Shown here in pieces: positions 28,327 to 40,498 of a DNA stretch of 64,000 bases; the stretch's first letter is position 1; each line of letters begins with the position of its first letter. The stretch is from assembly GCA_021234155.1 (NCBI GenBank), contig JAJEKV010000003.1, positions 13,688,386 to 13,752,385 on the forward strand, given 5' to 3'. The translations under genes and the position numbers were made by a program. The notes below the pieces were generated by a model. That model saw nothing but the letters and a program-made list of their open reading frames with translations. It was not told the origin of the DNA and did not search any database. Source of the DNA: Isoetes taiwanensis. Taxonomy: Eukaryota; Streptophyta; Lycopodiopsida; Isoetales; Isoetaceae.

Positions 28327-28395
28327 GACCTTGCTCACTTAGGGCCTTGAGAGGCCATGGACAAAGGTGATTTGATCTGATGTTTTCATGTTCCA

Positions 28396-29168
28396 CTAGA
28401 AGGTCCTAAGTATAGTAACCTCCTTGACCGAGAACGTAGAACAACAATGCTTCCCACAGCATGAAGATGTTATGAATTCCTTCACTACTTGGTCGGTTAT
28501 CTTTCTAGCACATTTAAAAGGTTTTTTCGCTTGCTTTACTCTTCTTTTATTGCTTCTATATGGTCTCTTCAAACTATCAGAATCTAGTTCTTTGAAATGC
28601 TTCATCTTGGTCTGGCATGCCTCATGGACAACCTTTCACAAGATCTTAGATAGGAGATTCTCGTCCACCACCACCAAATGAATCTTCCAACGCACTAGGT
28701 CATGCAGCAGATACATCTCGATGCAAGATACACACCTCATTGAAGGATTTGCTAGCATATGAAGCACGTCCATCACTATGAACTCATCCCTTAGATGTAA
28801 ACCAAATGTAGAATGATTTGGATCTGTCACATTACTCATACATTAGCTTACAAGTGCATTCTATGAAGTTGTCCCTAGTGACGACCTTAGTTGGAAGACC
28901 TCCTTGCTTATCTAGGACCTGTCAATTTATTTTCTTGTTTTGTCTTTCAGGGGAGCCAATTGTCAGTTCTTCAGTTGCTTGCTTCAGTGACAATGTCAAT
29001 TAAAGGCCACAATATGAATGCATCACATGCTTGTTTTACATTTTCTATTTCGGGCTCGACAAAATGCAATCTAGCTGCACCATCAAAAACTATGTCAATG
29101 AAAACAACAGACATCCCTTGTCGTACTGGAGCATGGACACTGCCCCTAGCCACCACCACATCCTTCAC
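28396..29168 (-). pseudogene. Possible DNA-transposon protein fragments
   Basis: Three - strand frames follow each other. 29168-28971 contains RQGMSVVFIDIVFDGAARLH and ends with ILWPLIDIV, reminiscent of the short domain near the end of plant En/Spm-type transposon proteins. 28839-28636 contains FIVMDVLHMLANPSMRCVSC and HDLVRWKIHLVVVDENLL. 28605-28396 contains a Cys-rich SSCCGKHCCSTFS after a basic stretch. Stops separate them. The family assignment is weak inference. Confidence 0.3.
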
Positions 29169-29184
29169 TAGAAGTAGAAGCTAG

Positions 29185-30011
29185 CACCGATTATTTTCTC
29201 CAGTTGTTAGAACTTATTGCATGCGAACCTTAGAATGGTTGTGCCTAACATTTTTAGGTATGACTAAATTAATTTGACAGGTGCTATCAAAGGAGAATCT
29301 TGCTAAGTCTAAACTAGAAGTTATGTGGAAAGAGGAGGGAGGCCATTCCCGCGACTAAAAACAAGAAGAGCTATGGCAATGGAAGATCTGCAATTTCTAT
29401 GGAATTAATTATAGGCGTTCATGCATGTACCTCATTTTGTTGAAGGCGTGCTAGGCATCTCTTTTTCGTGGCTGGATGCATGTGCAAATGCATGCCACAA
29501 TATCCACTATTTTGTTGATGTCCAGTTCTAGCAGTGGGCTAGGTATGTCTGTATTTTATGCAAACCACTAGATTTGCCATTTACGATAAAACCATGTAGT
29601 ATACAATAGTGTTGTCTTTAACAGCTTGGTCTATCAAGTATTCCGAACTGCAATATTTTCAGCTATATGCAGCATGGTGAAGGCTAGCTACGTCCAGCAT
29701 GGTGAAGGCTAACTCTTCCCATACAATATGATTGTAATCTTTAATTTTGAGCTTAATTGCTACATCTGACCAACGATCAGAGAAACTCCATGTTTGCAAC
29801 AAAACTTGGACAGTTTTTCGTGTGAGGTTAGCAAAACAGGAATTCCTCAAATGATGTATTTGATGTAATGGTCAAAATGCTGCTATGAATTTATGGGATC
29901 TGTCCAGTTAGGAAAATATGCTCACTCATTTTATTACTGCTATCTACTTAAGACACATTTCCAACCAATTTGGTAAGAGAAAATATTCAGCTCTGTTTTT
30001 CTTTCCAACAG
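29185..30011. other. Intergenic, nothing recognised
   Basis: A 19-bp phrase (CAGCATGGTGAAGGCTA) occurs twice near 29670-29710. No gene was found. Confidence 0.3.
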
Positions 30012-30361
30012 GCAGCAAATGGCAAGAGCTAGAGGGCAGTTGAACCAGGAAGAGGTATGCAAGTAAGTAATAGGCTGTCATCATTGCACCTTAAAGATTT
30101 GTGCACTGCACATGATGAGTCCTGTTATCTTAAAGGCGCCAGTGGTGATGTTTAGTGTGCGGATTATTTTTTATTCAAGTTTGATATTCCCTTATCTCTG
30201 AGTAATTTCGGACAGAACCCTTTTGTTGCAGGACAAAACCATTTTGGAGCACATTCTTTGCATGGAACAAGTCGTCTTCAATTGCATAGCACTGCTTGGA
30301 TCCACATTGAACTATGCAGTAAAAAGGTCAACCAATGGTTTTGAGGGGGTTAATGTTAAAA
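30012..30361 (+). pseudogene. Candidate two-exon fragment, unidentified
   Basis: A pyrimidine-rich acceptor before 30012 and a donor GTATGC after 30054 bracket a 43-nt piece (QQMARARGQLNQEE). A second acceptor (TTTTGTTGCAG) ends at 30231. The two join in frame to give LNQEEDKTILEHILCMEQVV and a helical continuation that stays open for about 42 more codons. Splice signals and phase agree, which argues for a former gene, but I recognise no family and found no further exon. Confidence 0.3.
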
Positions 30362-30903
30362 AAAGCGTTTGGTCATGAGAGATGCTTATAGACCAATAAT
30401 GAGCATAATTTTAAAGGAAACGAATGATAGAATTGCCATATCTGGAAAGGAACAAAGGTCAAAAAGAAAGAAAAGTCATAAACTTACATAATAGATGTAT
30501 TTTACATTTATGGGTCGACTAATAGTCATGATTTTTTACATGCAATCTTTCAAGCCTAATATGATGCTAAGGAAAATTGTTCCAAGGAGCAAATATGGAC
30601 GTGGAAAATGCATGAAATGCAGAGCTTTTAACTTCTAGCTTGCTAAATGACAAGTTATTAGTATATCTATCTTTTAGTGATTGTATACAATGTTTCAACT
30701 CTTTTGATCGAATTGGAATACAATATTTCAATGCTAGCACTGCTCAAAACATGTCTTACATTGCTATAAGTGGCCCAATTAGCCCACTTATGTAACTTCA
30801 TTTTGACTTGGCCAACTCTTGGTCCAATATAGACATTAGGCAAGAATTTCAAAACACTCAACTTCGTTGGCCAGATCAAAACAATGGCAGTCAAGCTTTT
30901 ATT

Positions 30904-31127
30904 GTTGAATGTATCCTAGGCCTTGCTTTTTCAACAAATGTCAATTGTTAAGAATGCATCCTAGACCTTGGTTTGCGAAATTCTTGAAGCACACGACACA
31001 TTTCCTGCTGGGCTAGGTTGAATGTATCCTAGCCTTGCTTTTTCAACAAATGTCAATTGTTAAGAATGCATCCTAGACCTTGGTTTGCGAAATTCTTGAA
31101 GCACACGACACATTTCCTGCTGGATCT
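30904..31127. repeat. 113-bp tandem duplication
   Basis: Units 30904-31016 and 31017-31127 both begin GTTGAATGTATCCTAG and end TTTCCTGCTGG, nearly identical. Confidence 0.92.
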
Positions 31128-32515
31128 AGCCCAGCCTACCAGCTACATACTCACACTCTGCCTAGTGGAAGTAACCAGAAACATTGCTATTTTGAGCAGG
31201 AAATTTGATCCATTCCAGCTACAAGTAACAAGAAAAATTGCTATTTCTAGCAAGAAAACCCTGCTATTTCTAAACTGTGCCTGTTGGATCTAGCCTAACT
31301 ACATACTCATACTCCATTCTTTTCTGCTATTTCCAAACTATAGTGTGAATTTTCAAGGTTATGGGGTATTTTTCGATCGAAATTCAAACTTCAATAGACA
31401 TGTAGAACCCAAATGCTCAACTAGCCCCTCTCTCCCCCTCCATGGCCTTCCCCACTTGAAACTATATGCAACATGGATTACTCGAGACAAATAACAAACC
31501 TTTTAACTCTTGCCCACAACCAAACAAACCTTTATCCAACATCCAAACTTAGTTTAAAAAAGCATTTCCACAATGATATGATTGATAGACAAAATTGATT
31601 AGATATTGTTCTATTTACTACCGACAATTTCACAACTCTTAATCCTAAGAGGTGCAGCCAAGATGTGAAATATTATTGGTATAAAGCTTTTTGATTAATA
31701 TAATTTGATCAATGTTGTGCAACTTGGTAAGTTCAATGCGTTTTTCTAAAAAATTACAATTCGCATAAATTCTTCATTGGACAAGTATACATTGTGTTGC
31801 CCTACCACACAATAGTTTTTCGAGCTTCACTCCCTTTCTAGCATCGACCTTCAATGCTAAACTCGATATGATGTGACATGGCCGCACTCATTGATGCACC
31901 ATAAGCAAGAGAGTGTCTTTTGAATGGTTTCTGATGCCATCAAAGACAAATAGGGTTCTTTTATCCTATTGTCTAATAGTGCAACTATTTTTGTTCACGT
32001 CAACAAAATTGCAACTATACTATAACTATAACTCCGTGGTTGGATATAATACAAGTAGTACACAGCTTGCACGTAGCTTTTCATGTCTATGTCTAATAAC
32101 TCTTCAAGTTCAATGGTTCAATGATTTGTTAATGCACACCTTAACAAAATACATTATTAGCACTAGACAAAAGAAACAGAAATGATAAACAACACAAGGA
32201 GAACAAACAATAAATATGTATAAACTCATGTTTTCCCATCAAAAACCACACGCTATTTTTTCGAGGGGTGATTACAATAGCCATCCACAACTTTAATTGA
32301 TCCATGAAATATGAATGGAATGCTATATATTTTTAGAACATTTGCACGTCACAAACATTAGTTAACCAAGGGCCACAGACCGACCATAGAACCCAATTCA
32401 AGAAGTGGAACGCATCAGCTGTCTGCTCTAGGCAGGTAGATCACACATCAAAAAAATCAAATTTAAAAAACAGATATCAAACCATTTAGTCCTGTCGAGT
32501 TCACATGGATCTAAA
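31128..32515. other. Intergenic; may be the body of a Helitron
   Basis: No coding motif. A Helitron-like 3' terminus closes this stretch at 32543, so the body of a nonautonomous Helitron may lie here, but I could not find a convincing TC 5' terminus. Confidence 0.3.
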
Positions 32516-32543
32516 GCCCGGCAATGCCGGGCATTATAACTAG
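32516..32543 (+). mobile_element. Helitron-like 3' terminus
   Basis: GCCCGGCAATGCCGGGC (32516-32532) is a hairpin with a 7-bp stem. It is followed by seven bases (ATTATAA) and then CTAG, with T as the next base. Plant Helitrons end in a GC-rich hairpin, a short spacer and CTRR, and insert between A and T; all of these fit. Confidence 0.6.
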
Positions 32544-32783
32544 TCATATTATTAAAGTCCCATTTTTTTCTAGCCTACATTCATTTTGTATATGTATACA
32601 TAGAAAATGCATAGGATATGGTGTGCATTAGAAAATGCATAGAAAATACATAGAATATGGTCCAATTAATCATGATTTGTTTTTCATAAAATTAAAGATA
32701 GAAACTATATTTGTAGGCAAGTAGATTTGCCACACTTGTTGCAGAATTGGCCCCCAGACCTGCATTTTTCACTCTGAGTTGAT

Positions 32784-33255
32784 CTTTCTCGACTCGTGAG
32801 TCGAGAAAGGCCCTTAGACTTGCGTTTTCACTCTGAGCTACCTTTCTTGACTCGCGAGTCGAGAAAGGCCCTCAGACTTGCGTTTTCACTCTGAGCTACC
32901 TTTCTCGACTTGCGCGTCGAGAAAGGCCCTCAGACTTGCGTTTTCACTCTGAGCTACCTTTCTCGACTCGTGAGTCGAGAAAGGCCATCAAAGGGAAAGG
33001 CCCTCAAAAAAACCTTTTGCTTTTCCTACTTAAAAAAAAGGGGAAAAAAGTTTTTTTTGGGGCTCTAAGCTACATTTCCCGACTCGCGAGTCGAGAAAGG
33101 CCCCCAAAAAACTTTTTTTTCCTATTAAAAAAAACGGGGGAAAAAGTTCTTTTTTTTTTTTTGGGGGCTCTAAGTTATTTCTCGACTCGCGATTCGAGAA
33201 AGGCCCTCAGAGGGGTTTTTTAGGGGCTTTCTCGACTTCATGAAGTCGAAAAGGG
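32784..33255. repeat. Cluster of seven palindromic hairpin units
   Basis: Palindromes of the type CTTTCTCGACTCGNGAGTCG+AGAAAG begin at about 32784, 32842, 32900, 32958, 33074, 33178 and 33227. The first four have an exact 58-bp period with a shared linker (TTGCGTTTTCACTCTGAGCT). Later ones are separated by homopolymer-rich spacers. Arms carry both random and paired changes (for example TCGACTTCATGAAGTCGA at 33231-33248). Confidence 0.88.
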
Positions 33256-33407
33256 CCTCAGACCTACTTTCTTCAGAAATGGCCCTTAGAACTGGTTGTC
33301 TTCTTATTTGTATTGTCTGTATGATTTTGCCTTTCCCAATACAGATCGCGAACAGAAAGGACATGATCAGGAGACATGGAAAGACCCGTCCATTGACAAA
33401 AGAGGAC

Positions 33408-33887
33408 AAGAAGAGGTTCGTGACATGCATTGGTCAGGCTAGCGTGTTCAGATTTCTACTCTCTTCAAGTTGCTCTTGTGGCTTGGAACACCTCAGATCT
33501 TGCTCTGCATGCTGTTCCCAGTAGGTGGTCTGTGTGCGAAGATGATGTAATATTTGTGTCAGCCCGACCATCATGGTATCTTCAACCATTGTAAAATACA
33601 ATCTAATAAAAAATTTTATGAATAAAAATTCAGGGCAGATCAGCAGTTTGGTTACGGAGGGATAGCATTTTCATTGGTTTTAGTTGTGCTCTTTATCTTC
33701 TCGACTTGCTAACCCAGAAAAGTAGACCACGTAATTTTCCTTAACATTTTTTTTCACACAGGAAAAGAGGCATATTCTAAAGCAATAATTCGGTTTTAAA
33801 AGTTTCCCTCGTCCTTTTCATGTAAAATAACATGGTTTCAAAAAAAAGTGGGAATGGAATGAGACCCACTTTAATTAAATGCGACTT
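33408..33887 (+). repeat. Dispersed repeat family, copy B
   Basis: Closely matches 46663-47139 from AGAAGAGGTT..GACATGCATTGGTCAGG to the common end CGACTT, with copy A sharing only the last ~350 bases. Just upstream (33330-33524) the + strand is open and reads RKDMIRRHGKTRPLTKEDKK before entering the repeat, which may be part of the element or captured coding sequence. Confidence 0.85.
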
Positions 33888-36800
33888 TTTTACGATGTGG
33901 CTGCGCAACCGACTTCCCAAATGGACAGTGGCCAACTCTATGTTGGAATTGTATATGCTGCCTACATTTTGATAGGGTCCCCAGGTACTTCAACCATTTC
34001 CTTAGTGCCTTATGGTACTTCAGTCCCGTACATAACCTATGATTCCCCCACGGGATTATGCCATAATTCCGAAGGCTACTACCCCACATGAATATCAACC
34101 ATGCTTTGTCACAATTAGCCTATTTTTTTTAGGTTATCATGTTAACTTCAACTTTTGATCGGTTTTAGATGTTGTCATCCTTGGCTCCCTCATAATGAGA
34201 TGGAGGCATTAAACCCTCTCAATCTCATAATAGAAAACCCCTATGTTCGAACGTTCGTTAGTAATAAGAAAAAAAAAATTGATACAAAATTTAATTAGGG
34301 CAACTGTAAAGTGAAGGGAGAGTATAATAGACATATAGACAGAAGTTAATATGATTAGAATGAGTTTGTACCAAACAGTGCAAAAATTATAAGTAGTTGT
34401 CTATGTCTATGTCTATGCCCGTGTAAAATATATAATTAGCTACATGTGTGTGAATAAAGAATGATTTCTAAATTAGGTATATTGTGATATAGTGTCACTG
34501 CAATATATATCTATAAGAGTATAACATGAATGAATAGTCTAGTAATGAGAGGTATGTATCGATCAATATAGTGAAATAACGAAGTGAATAGTAATGGATT
34601 CCAGAAGAATTCCAACCATTGCGGAACTCATCACCACGAATGTAACAGTGGGACTTCCACAAACCTTCACCCACTTGACGTCTAATGGTCATAGTTGAAC
34701 AACGTCCAACGTCACTGCTCAAGTAGGATTTTTGTTCAGGCTTACCTGGATTTCCTGCGGCAACGTCACGCATGTGCCAATAACGACCCACAAAAATCGA
34801 CGCGTGCTGCAACCACCAGCCGATATCTCATGAGTCTTAGATCCGGCAGGGATCATGCAAGCCAGCCTTCATGCAGGGGGGATTCGGGCTAGATACATCC
34901 TAGGAATGGGGACGTGCATATAGGCATGATAGGACGCCTTCGTTTACGGCTATAATGGGAACATTACCATTCCTTACGCCGAGACGGATGGCAAGCCTTA
35001 GGCATGATCGGTTTTCCCTTCTTCATTTTTTGTCCTCAAAGGGGGTGGTCCCTTCAACCACAACATATAAATTAATTTGTACGCACTGAGGTCTTGTAAT
35101 TATGTCGGCCAGAGGCGTTTACCTTGGCGCCTGCAGCTTCTCCTAAGGGTCACTAGGGGCCCATGTTCGCGTGCAATATGTGCTCTCTCTTTGCAATGCT
35201 CTGCTCTATATGCAACGGTCCATCGAGGACCAATGTTGTGCCTCCTTATGTATTATATCTTCAGTGCCGCTTTTTGACAGACTACGGTCCTAAACGATGA
35301 TCATATATGGGACATCATACATCGTTATATCCCCTTCCATATAACGTTGTTCAACCGTTCAACTCTCCTACAGTTATAAATTGCACATTACGGGTCATTT
35401 CAAACTTGATCACTTTGAACATGACAACTTTTGTGTGACTTATATATTCGCGTTACCTCTTAAAGATGGGGAGACTTGCCTACAACATGCCATGTGTTGG
35501 CCCAAAGCAAAAAATAATCTTGATGCTGAGAACAACATCATTTTCAAAATGGGGAGAATGTGATCTTCCACACATTTATATGCCTTTTGGGTATATATAC
35601 ATCACATGTCGCTATGAATAATTAATGGTGCATTAATTATTCATAAGCTAAGGGTAGCTATGCTAAATCATTAATTATTAAGGTGGAAACCTAACCCTAA
35701 TTCGAATTTAGGGCTTAACCCAATATTAAAAGGGCTAAAATATTGAATTAATTAATGATAACCAATCTAGAATTGCCACATGGCCCAAATCGATTGGGCA
35801 AGGCAGACCTGCTAACTTGGGATATCCAAATTGGGGTTTCCACCCCCAATTTGCCCCAATTCGATTTCGGGGCAGTTGGAGGAGGAAAAAGAGGAGCTTA
35901 TTCAACTCGTAGGGCATGGAGAACCTCAGAGATGGGAGATCTAGCTCAGATACCAGTTAATAGGCTTAGTTAGCTTGAGATTCTAGCTAGGAACTAACCC
36001 TTGCTTGCTAGATGGATGATTAGTCTCTCTATTTTATGTCCTAGATGAGATTGTGATGGATATATCAGATATGAATGCTCTCTTTCTGTTCCTCCTGTGT
36101 TGGATGGGTAAAAGGGGGGTAGAGACCTAAAGGCCATCTAGGATTCGATATGCTCCTAGTTAGAACCCCCTAAATCCCATTAGATGCGGCCTGTGCACAA
36201 GAGCCCACCTGGCTGTGGATGTTATGATGTGATTCAGCACCAAATAATGGGGTATAATGTTGAATCGGGGGTGGGGTCTTGCCTAGCTTGGTCTACCATA
36301 TAGTGTGCGAGGCTTATAGCCGATCACTGAGTGTGGGCCAGGTATGGGTCTGACACTCCCTGGGTCGCAGGAGACGTGCCTATATGTACATCCTGGACTC
36401 AAATGGGTGCGGAGAGCCGGCCTTTAGATTTAGGAGAGTAAGTGTGGTACGGATGCGGGGGTCACTGATTGGGTGGCACGTGTTCCCTAGCACACCCAGA
36501 AATCTGTCATGCTCGAGGAGGGGACTTCCCTGACTTGCCTCATCGGACCGGGGAGATGTAACCCGGAGTAGTCTCATAGGGTGATTCCATGAGATTGCGT
36601 CTCCGGAAGGCTACAATCACGCCATAGCATGTTTCAGCCTATTTGCAAAGTGTGCACAGGAGGGACGGATGGAGTGGACTACCCTAGCCATTGTTCTATG
36701 CCAGGCAATGCCATGTTATACTTCTGTCGGCTGTTATCCGGAGGCCTTGACTGTCAGTCGACCCCCATGAATATGAGCCTGGGGTAGAGCCCTTATTTAT

Positions 36801-37440
36801 AGTGCCTATCCTTTGATATGTTTGTATTCTGTTGTTAGTTGTATTGGTGATGATGGGCCACCCTTCGTGGTGGTATATTATTTATTGGTATTGTTGCCAG
36901 AGGCTAACATGTATATACGCTCTCACTATATAGGATTCCCATAGAAAGCGTGGGACGAATGACACCTCCATGTCCTTCACCCGGACACTTGACCATCGCA
37001 AGTGGTCTGAGTCAGACGGGGAGCCTTTCCGTGGTGATGGACTCGCCATGGGAGGGGAATTTCCTGTATTTATACGATGCGAGCATAGTATGGATTTAGG
37101 GAGCATCACAGTAAAATAAATTGATTGTTTTCCTATAAATTGAAGAATGGGAATATTGACAGTTGAAGGATCACCTTATGGAGGAATCATTTTAATCCCC
37201 CAAGATTATAACAATTATATTATTTTCTTATACTAATGAATATAATATCACATCAAATATGTGGGACATAACGGCATGAAGTTTTTACTAGTTTCTCGGA
37301 TTGCTTAGCCCTTAGATGGGGGCTTAGTTGTAGAATATGCCTTTATATCTCAAAAATCAGACCATGTAAAGTGCAATGTACATCTGGCTTACAATGCGTT
37401 GTACTTCACTACATCATTTGGTCTTCGTGGAGTGTCATGC
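33888..37440. other. Intergenic, nothing firmly recognised
   Basis: The stretch 34600-35300 has many small ORFs on both strands with no motifs. 36100-37110 is GC-richer and may be old LTR sequence, but no LTR boundary, primer-binding site or polyprotein motif was found. A small inverted pair (ATTAATGGTGCATTAATTAT) lies at about 35620-35640. Confidence 0.35.
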
Positions 37441-37680
37441 CATTAATAGAACCTAGTGGATGTTTGAATCCTTTAGTTATAGCATGAATCATGGGGTCAA
37501 GCCTTCGAAACAATAATACACACAATGGAAGTTTGAATCATTTGGTCATTAACAGAACCCAATGGAATGAATCCTTTGGTCATAGCTTGAATCATGTGGT
37601 TAAGCATCCAGAACATTAATAGAACCCAATGGAAGTTCGAATCCTTTGGTCATAACTTGAATATCTGGTCATAGCTCCAG
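37441..37680. repeat. Imperfect tandem repeat, three units
   Basis: CATTAATAGAACCYARTGGA followed by GAATCCTTTGGTCATAGCTT recurs from about 37441, 37547 and 37613. Spacing is irregular. Confidence 0.75.
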
Positions 37681-37720
37681 CATTGTTGAAGCCCATGCTA
37701 TATCTCAATCATATAAAAAT

Positions 37721-39005
37721 TATGTAGGCTGTTTTTTTGCTGAGATGGCAAGAAAAATGTGACGTGTATTGTTGGGGGGGGGGAATTGCACTTCAGCAAG
37801 TTAGATTGGGATGGAGGGCCAAGATTTCTTTCGTCAAATAGGGCAACTAAGTTCCTCCGCCTGATGCATGTGATTCTGCCTTCAGCACTTAATTGTGTGA
37901 TTCTTGAGTTGCAACAGTCATGCTAGAGTAGCGCCAGAGCCGCTCTATTGATTTTTACAGCGACTTAAAGCATGCAAACCTATTGTTGGATTCAAAGGAA
38001 CACTTACAGAATTCTAGTTTTGAGCTTAATGCTTTGCTTCAGGAACATAGAGCATACAGTCAGGGAGCGGGGAAATGCTCTGTATAAGGAAGCAAAGCTA
38101 ATCTTGCTGCCTGAGAGGCCCACCAATTAGGCTAAGATTTACTTGAGATTTCCCTTATGTATAAGGAAGCAGTGCTAATCTTGCAGCCTGAGAGACCCAC
38201 CGATTAGGCTAAGATTTACTTGAGAACCCGAAGGATTATGCTAAAAGACAGGGATTGGCCTTAAAACTCCACAAATTGGACTGACAAACCCACAGATTGT
38301 GTAGATTGGGCCTGATTTGGAGCTAAGGCAAAAATACATGGCCCATCAGACCCAAATGTCCATCGCCATAGCTAAAATTATGTAGGCTGTTTTTTTGGTG
38401 AGATTGTGGGAAAAATTGCACGTCAGCAAGTTAGATTGGGATGGAGGGCCAAGATTTCTTTAGGCAAATAGGGCAATTTAGTCCCTCTGCCTGATGCACG
38501 CGATTCTACCTTCAGCACTTAATCGTGCAATTCTTAAGCTGCAACGGTCATGCTGGAGTAGTGCCATAGCCGCTCTATTAATTTTCACAACGATTTAAAG
38601 CATGCAAACCTACGGTTGGATTCATAGGGACACTTACAGAATTCTAGTTCTGAGCTTAGTGCTTTGCTTCAGGAACAGAGAGCATACAGTCAGGGAACAG
38701 GGAAATGCTCTGTATGAGGAAGCAGAGCTAATCTTGTAGCCTGAGAGGCCCACCGATTAGGCTAATATTTACCTGAGTTTTTCCCTTTGTATAAGGAAGC
38801 AGAGCTAATCTTGCAGCCTGAGAGGCCCACCGATTAGGTTAAGATTTATCTGAGAACCTGAAGGATTATGCTAAAAGACCCAGGAATTGGCCTTCAAAAT
38901 CCACAAATTGGACTGACAAACCCACTGATTGTGTAGATTGGGTCTAATTTTGAGCTAAGGCAAAAATCCATGGCCCATCAGACCCATCTCCATCGCCATA
39001 GCTAA
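37721..39005. repeat. 658-bp direct tandem duplication with inner repeats
   Basis: TATGTAGGCTGTTTTTTTG begins units at 37721 and 38379. Both run through GTTAGATTGGGATGGAGGGC, CAGGAACAKAGAGCATACAG and ATTGGACTGACAAACCCAC to CCATCGCCATAGCTAAA. Inside each unit a ~70-80 bp segment (GGAAGCARAGCTAATCTTG to AAGATTTACTTGAGA) is itself doubled. Divergence between units is clearly higher than between the 22-kb tandem copies. Confidence 0.92.
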
Positions 39006-39080
39006 ATCAGAGTAGGGGCTTCTTAGGCAGGGAAACATGTGTTTTTGAAGGTGCGGTAGGTCTATTTGTGTGAAGCTTTT

Positions 39081-39560
39081 TGTTGGAATTATGGTCATGC
39101 TATATTTTCAACAGAAACGACCATCTGGCATCGACAGTGGGACACGTGTCGTGAAAAACAGTAAAATCGGCGATTGGGAAAATTTAAGAGGTGCGGTGAC
39201 AGACAGAACTGGAACGGCGGATCTGCAGGTGAAGAGTTATCAGAGATCGATCTGTGAAGGGCCGGATGATCCAGGTACGGAGGACATTAGATGCAGGAGA
39301 TATGTGAATAGCCAGATAGGAGGGAAAATCTGAGGTTGTGGAAGAAGCTGTGGCAGCAGAAGAAGTCTGGGCTGCAGAAGCCGAATTGTGAAGAGAAGCC
39401 AATTCGTGCATGGTGGAACAAATATCCTGCAATTCCTGGTTGAATCAGAAGTGCAGGGTGATGGGTTTATTTGTCTGAAGTAACCCAAGGGAGGTGATTG
39501 TTTTGTAGGAGGCAGAGACCGGTTTTCTTGGGTTCAAATCCCAGGCTCTAATTTCTATCA
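39081..39560 (+). repeat. 5' LTR of the copia element
   Basis: Runs from TGTTGGAATTATGG to TTTCTATCA (TG...CA ends). It contains GACACGTGTC (a G-box-like ACGTGT core) at 39142. Near the 3' end GGTTCAAATCC (39530-39540) resembles a tRNA B box with a pairing T-arm-like TGGG/CCCA. Confidence 0.95.
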
Positions 39561-39561
39561 T

Positions 39562-39573
39562 TGGTATCAGAGC
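39562..39573 (+). other. tRNA-Met primer-binding site
   Basis: TGGTATCAGAGC one base after the 5' LTR is the standard plant copia primer-binding site complementary to initiator Met tRNA. Confidence 0.93.
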
Positions 39574-39589
39574 TGGGGCGGTCTCAACT

Positions 39590-40498
39590 ATGGACGCAAA
39601 TGCCGAAGCAGTTCCTCTCACCATTGATTCTGGGGCTGAGAGGACTGTGATTGCTTCTGGAAAACTAATAAAAGAGATGAAGGAATCAGATACACCTTGT
39701 GTGCAAATGGGCAATGGCAATCTGCATCAAGTCAAAGGATGTGGAAAGTTGGAATTTTATCATGACGATGAGGAGAAGGTGTGCTTAGAAAATGCTCTCT
39801 ACACTCCTGGTATGTTGTTCAATTTAGTTTCTGTGGCAGATCTAGTAGACGCCGGTTACAAACTAAATTTTGATGCTTCACGCTGTGAGATGGTACGTAA
39901 TGGAAGAAGAATTTACGCAAACAGAAAAGGTAAGTTGTATTGTTTGGATGCCTTTCCGTGTGTTGGAAATGTCAATTCTTTAGAGTTGTGGCATCTTAGA
40001 TGCGGACATGCTAGTGATGCAACCGTTAAAATAATGAGCAGACATAAGTTGGTAGAGGGTTTGCCTACCAACATAGATGGAGCAGAACACAAAATATGTC
40101 GTGGATGTATGCTTGGAAAGCAAGCTAGACATGCATTCAGTCCTCGTTTCTCTAAAACCTTAGGCATTTTGAATTTGGTGCATTCGGATTTATGTGGCCC
40201 AATGCGTGTGGAGAGTATGAGCGGCAAAACATACTTCATTACATTTATTGATGATTTTTCCCGAAGGGCGAAGTGTTACTTTTTAAAATCTAAAGATCAA
40301 GCATTCCAAGCATTTCGCTTATACTTATTTGGGGTTGAACGTGAGACGCCCGGGAAGTTGAAGCGGTTGCGCTCGTTCGGGGGAGAGTATCTATCGGTAC
40401 ATTCATGCGGTTTTGTCGAGAAAAGGGAATACCGGGTCGGTTTACTTGCGGTATACCCCCATCGCCAGAACGGTATTGAGCCGAAAACATGAAAGAAC
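39590..40498 (+). pseudogene. Copia protease and integrase, gag deleted, integrase damaged
   Basis: The frame starts MDANAEAVPLTIDSGAER, going within ten residues from the start codon to the protease active site (DSG); the ~200-300-residue gag with its CCHC knuckle is absent. Integrase begins with an HHCC zinc region (WHLRCGHAS ... ICRGCMLGKQARHAF) and keeps the first catalytic Asp (LVHSDLCGPM). The second Asp motif (normally SDNGGEY) reads SFGGEY, and the Glu-bearing NG..ERKNR segment is corrupted before a stop. Damage is concentrated in the CpG-rich patch from 40335. Such an integrase cannot be active. Confidence 0.88.

Noticed and set aside
32784-33255. Possible CRISPR-like array (regular 58-bp spacing of palindromes)
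   Set aside because: Linkers are the same in each unit and not unique spacers, and this is a plant nuclear sequence with no cas genes.
36100-37110. Gypsy-type LTR in the GC-richer region
   Set aside because: No TG...CA borders, partner copy, primer-binding site or polyprotein could be found.
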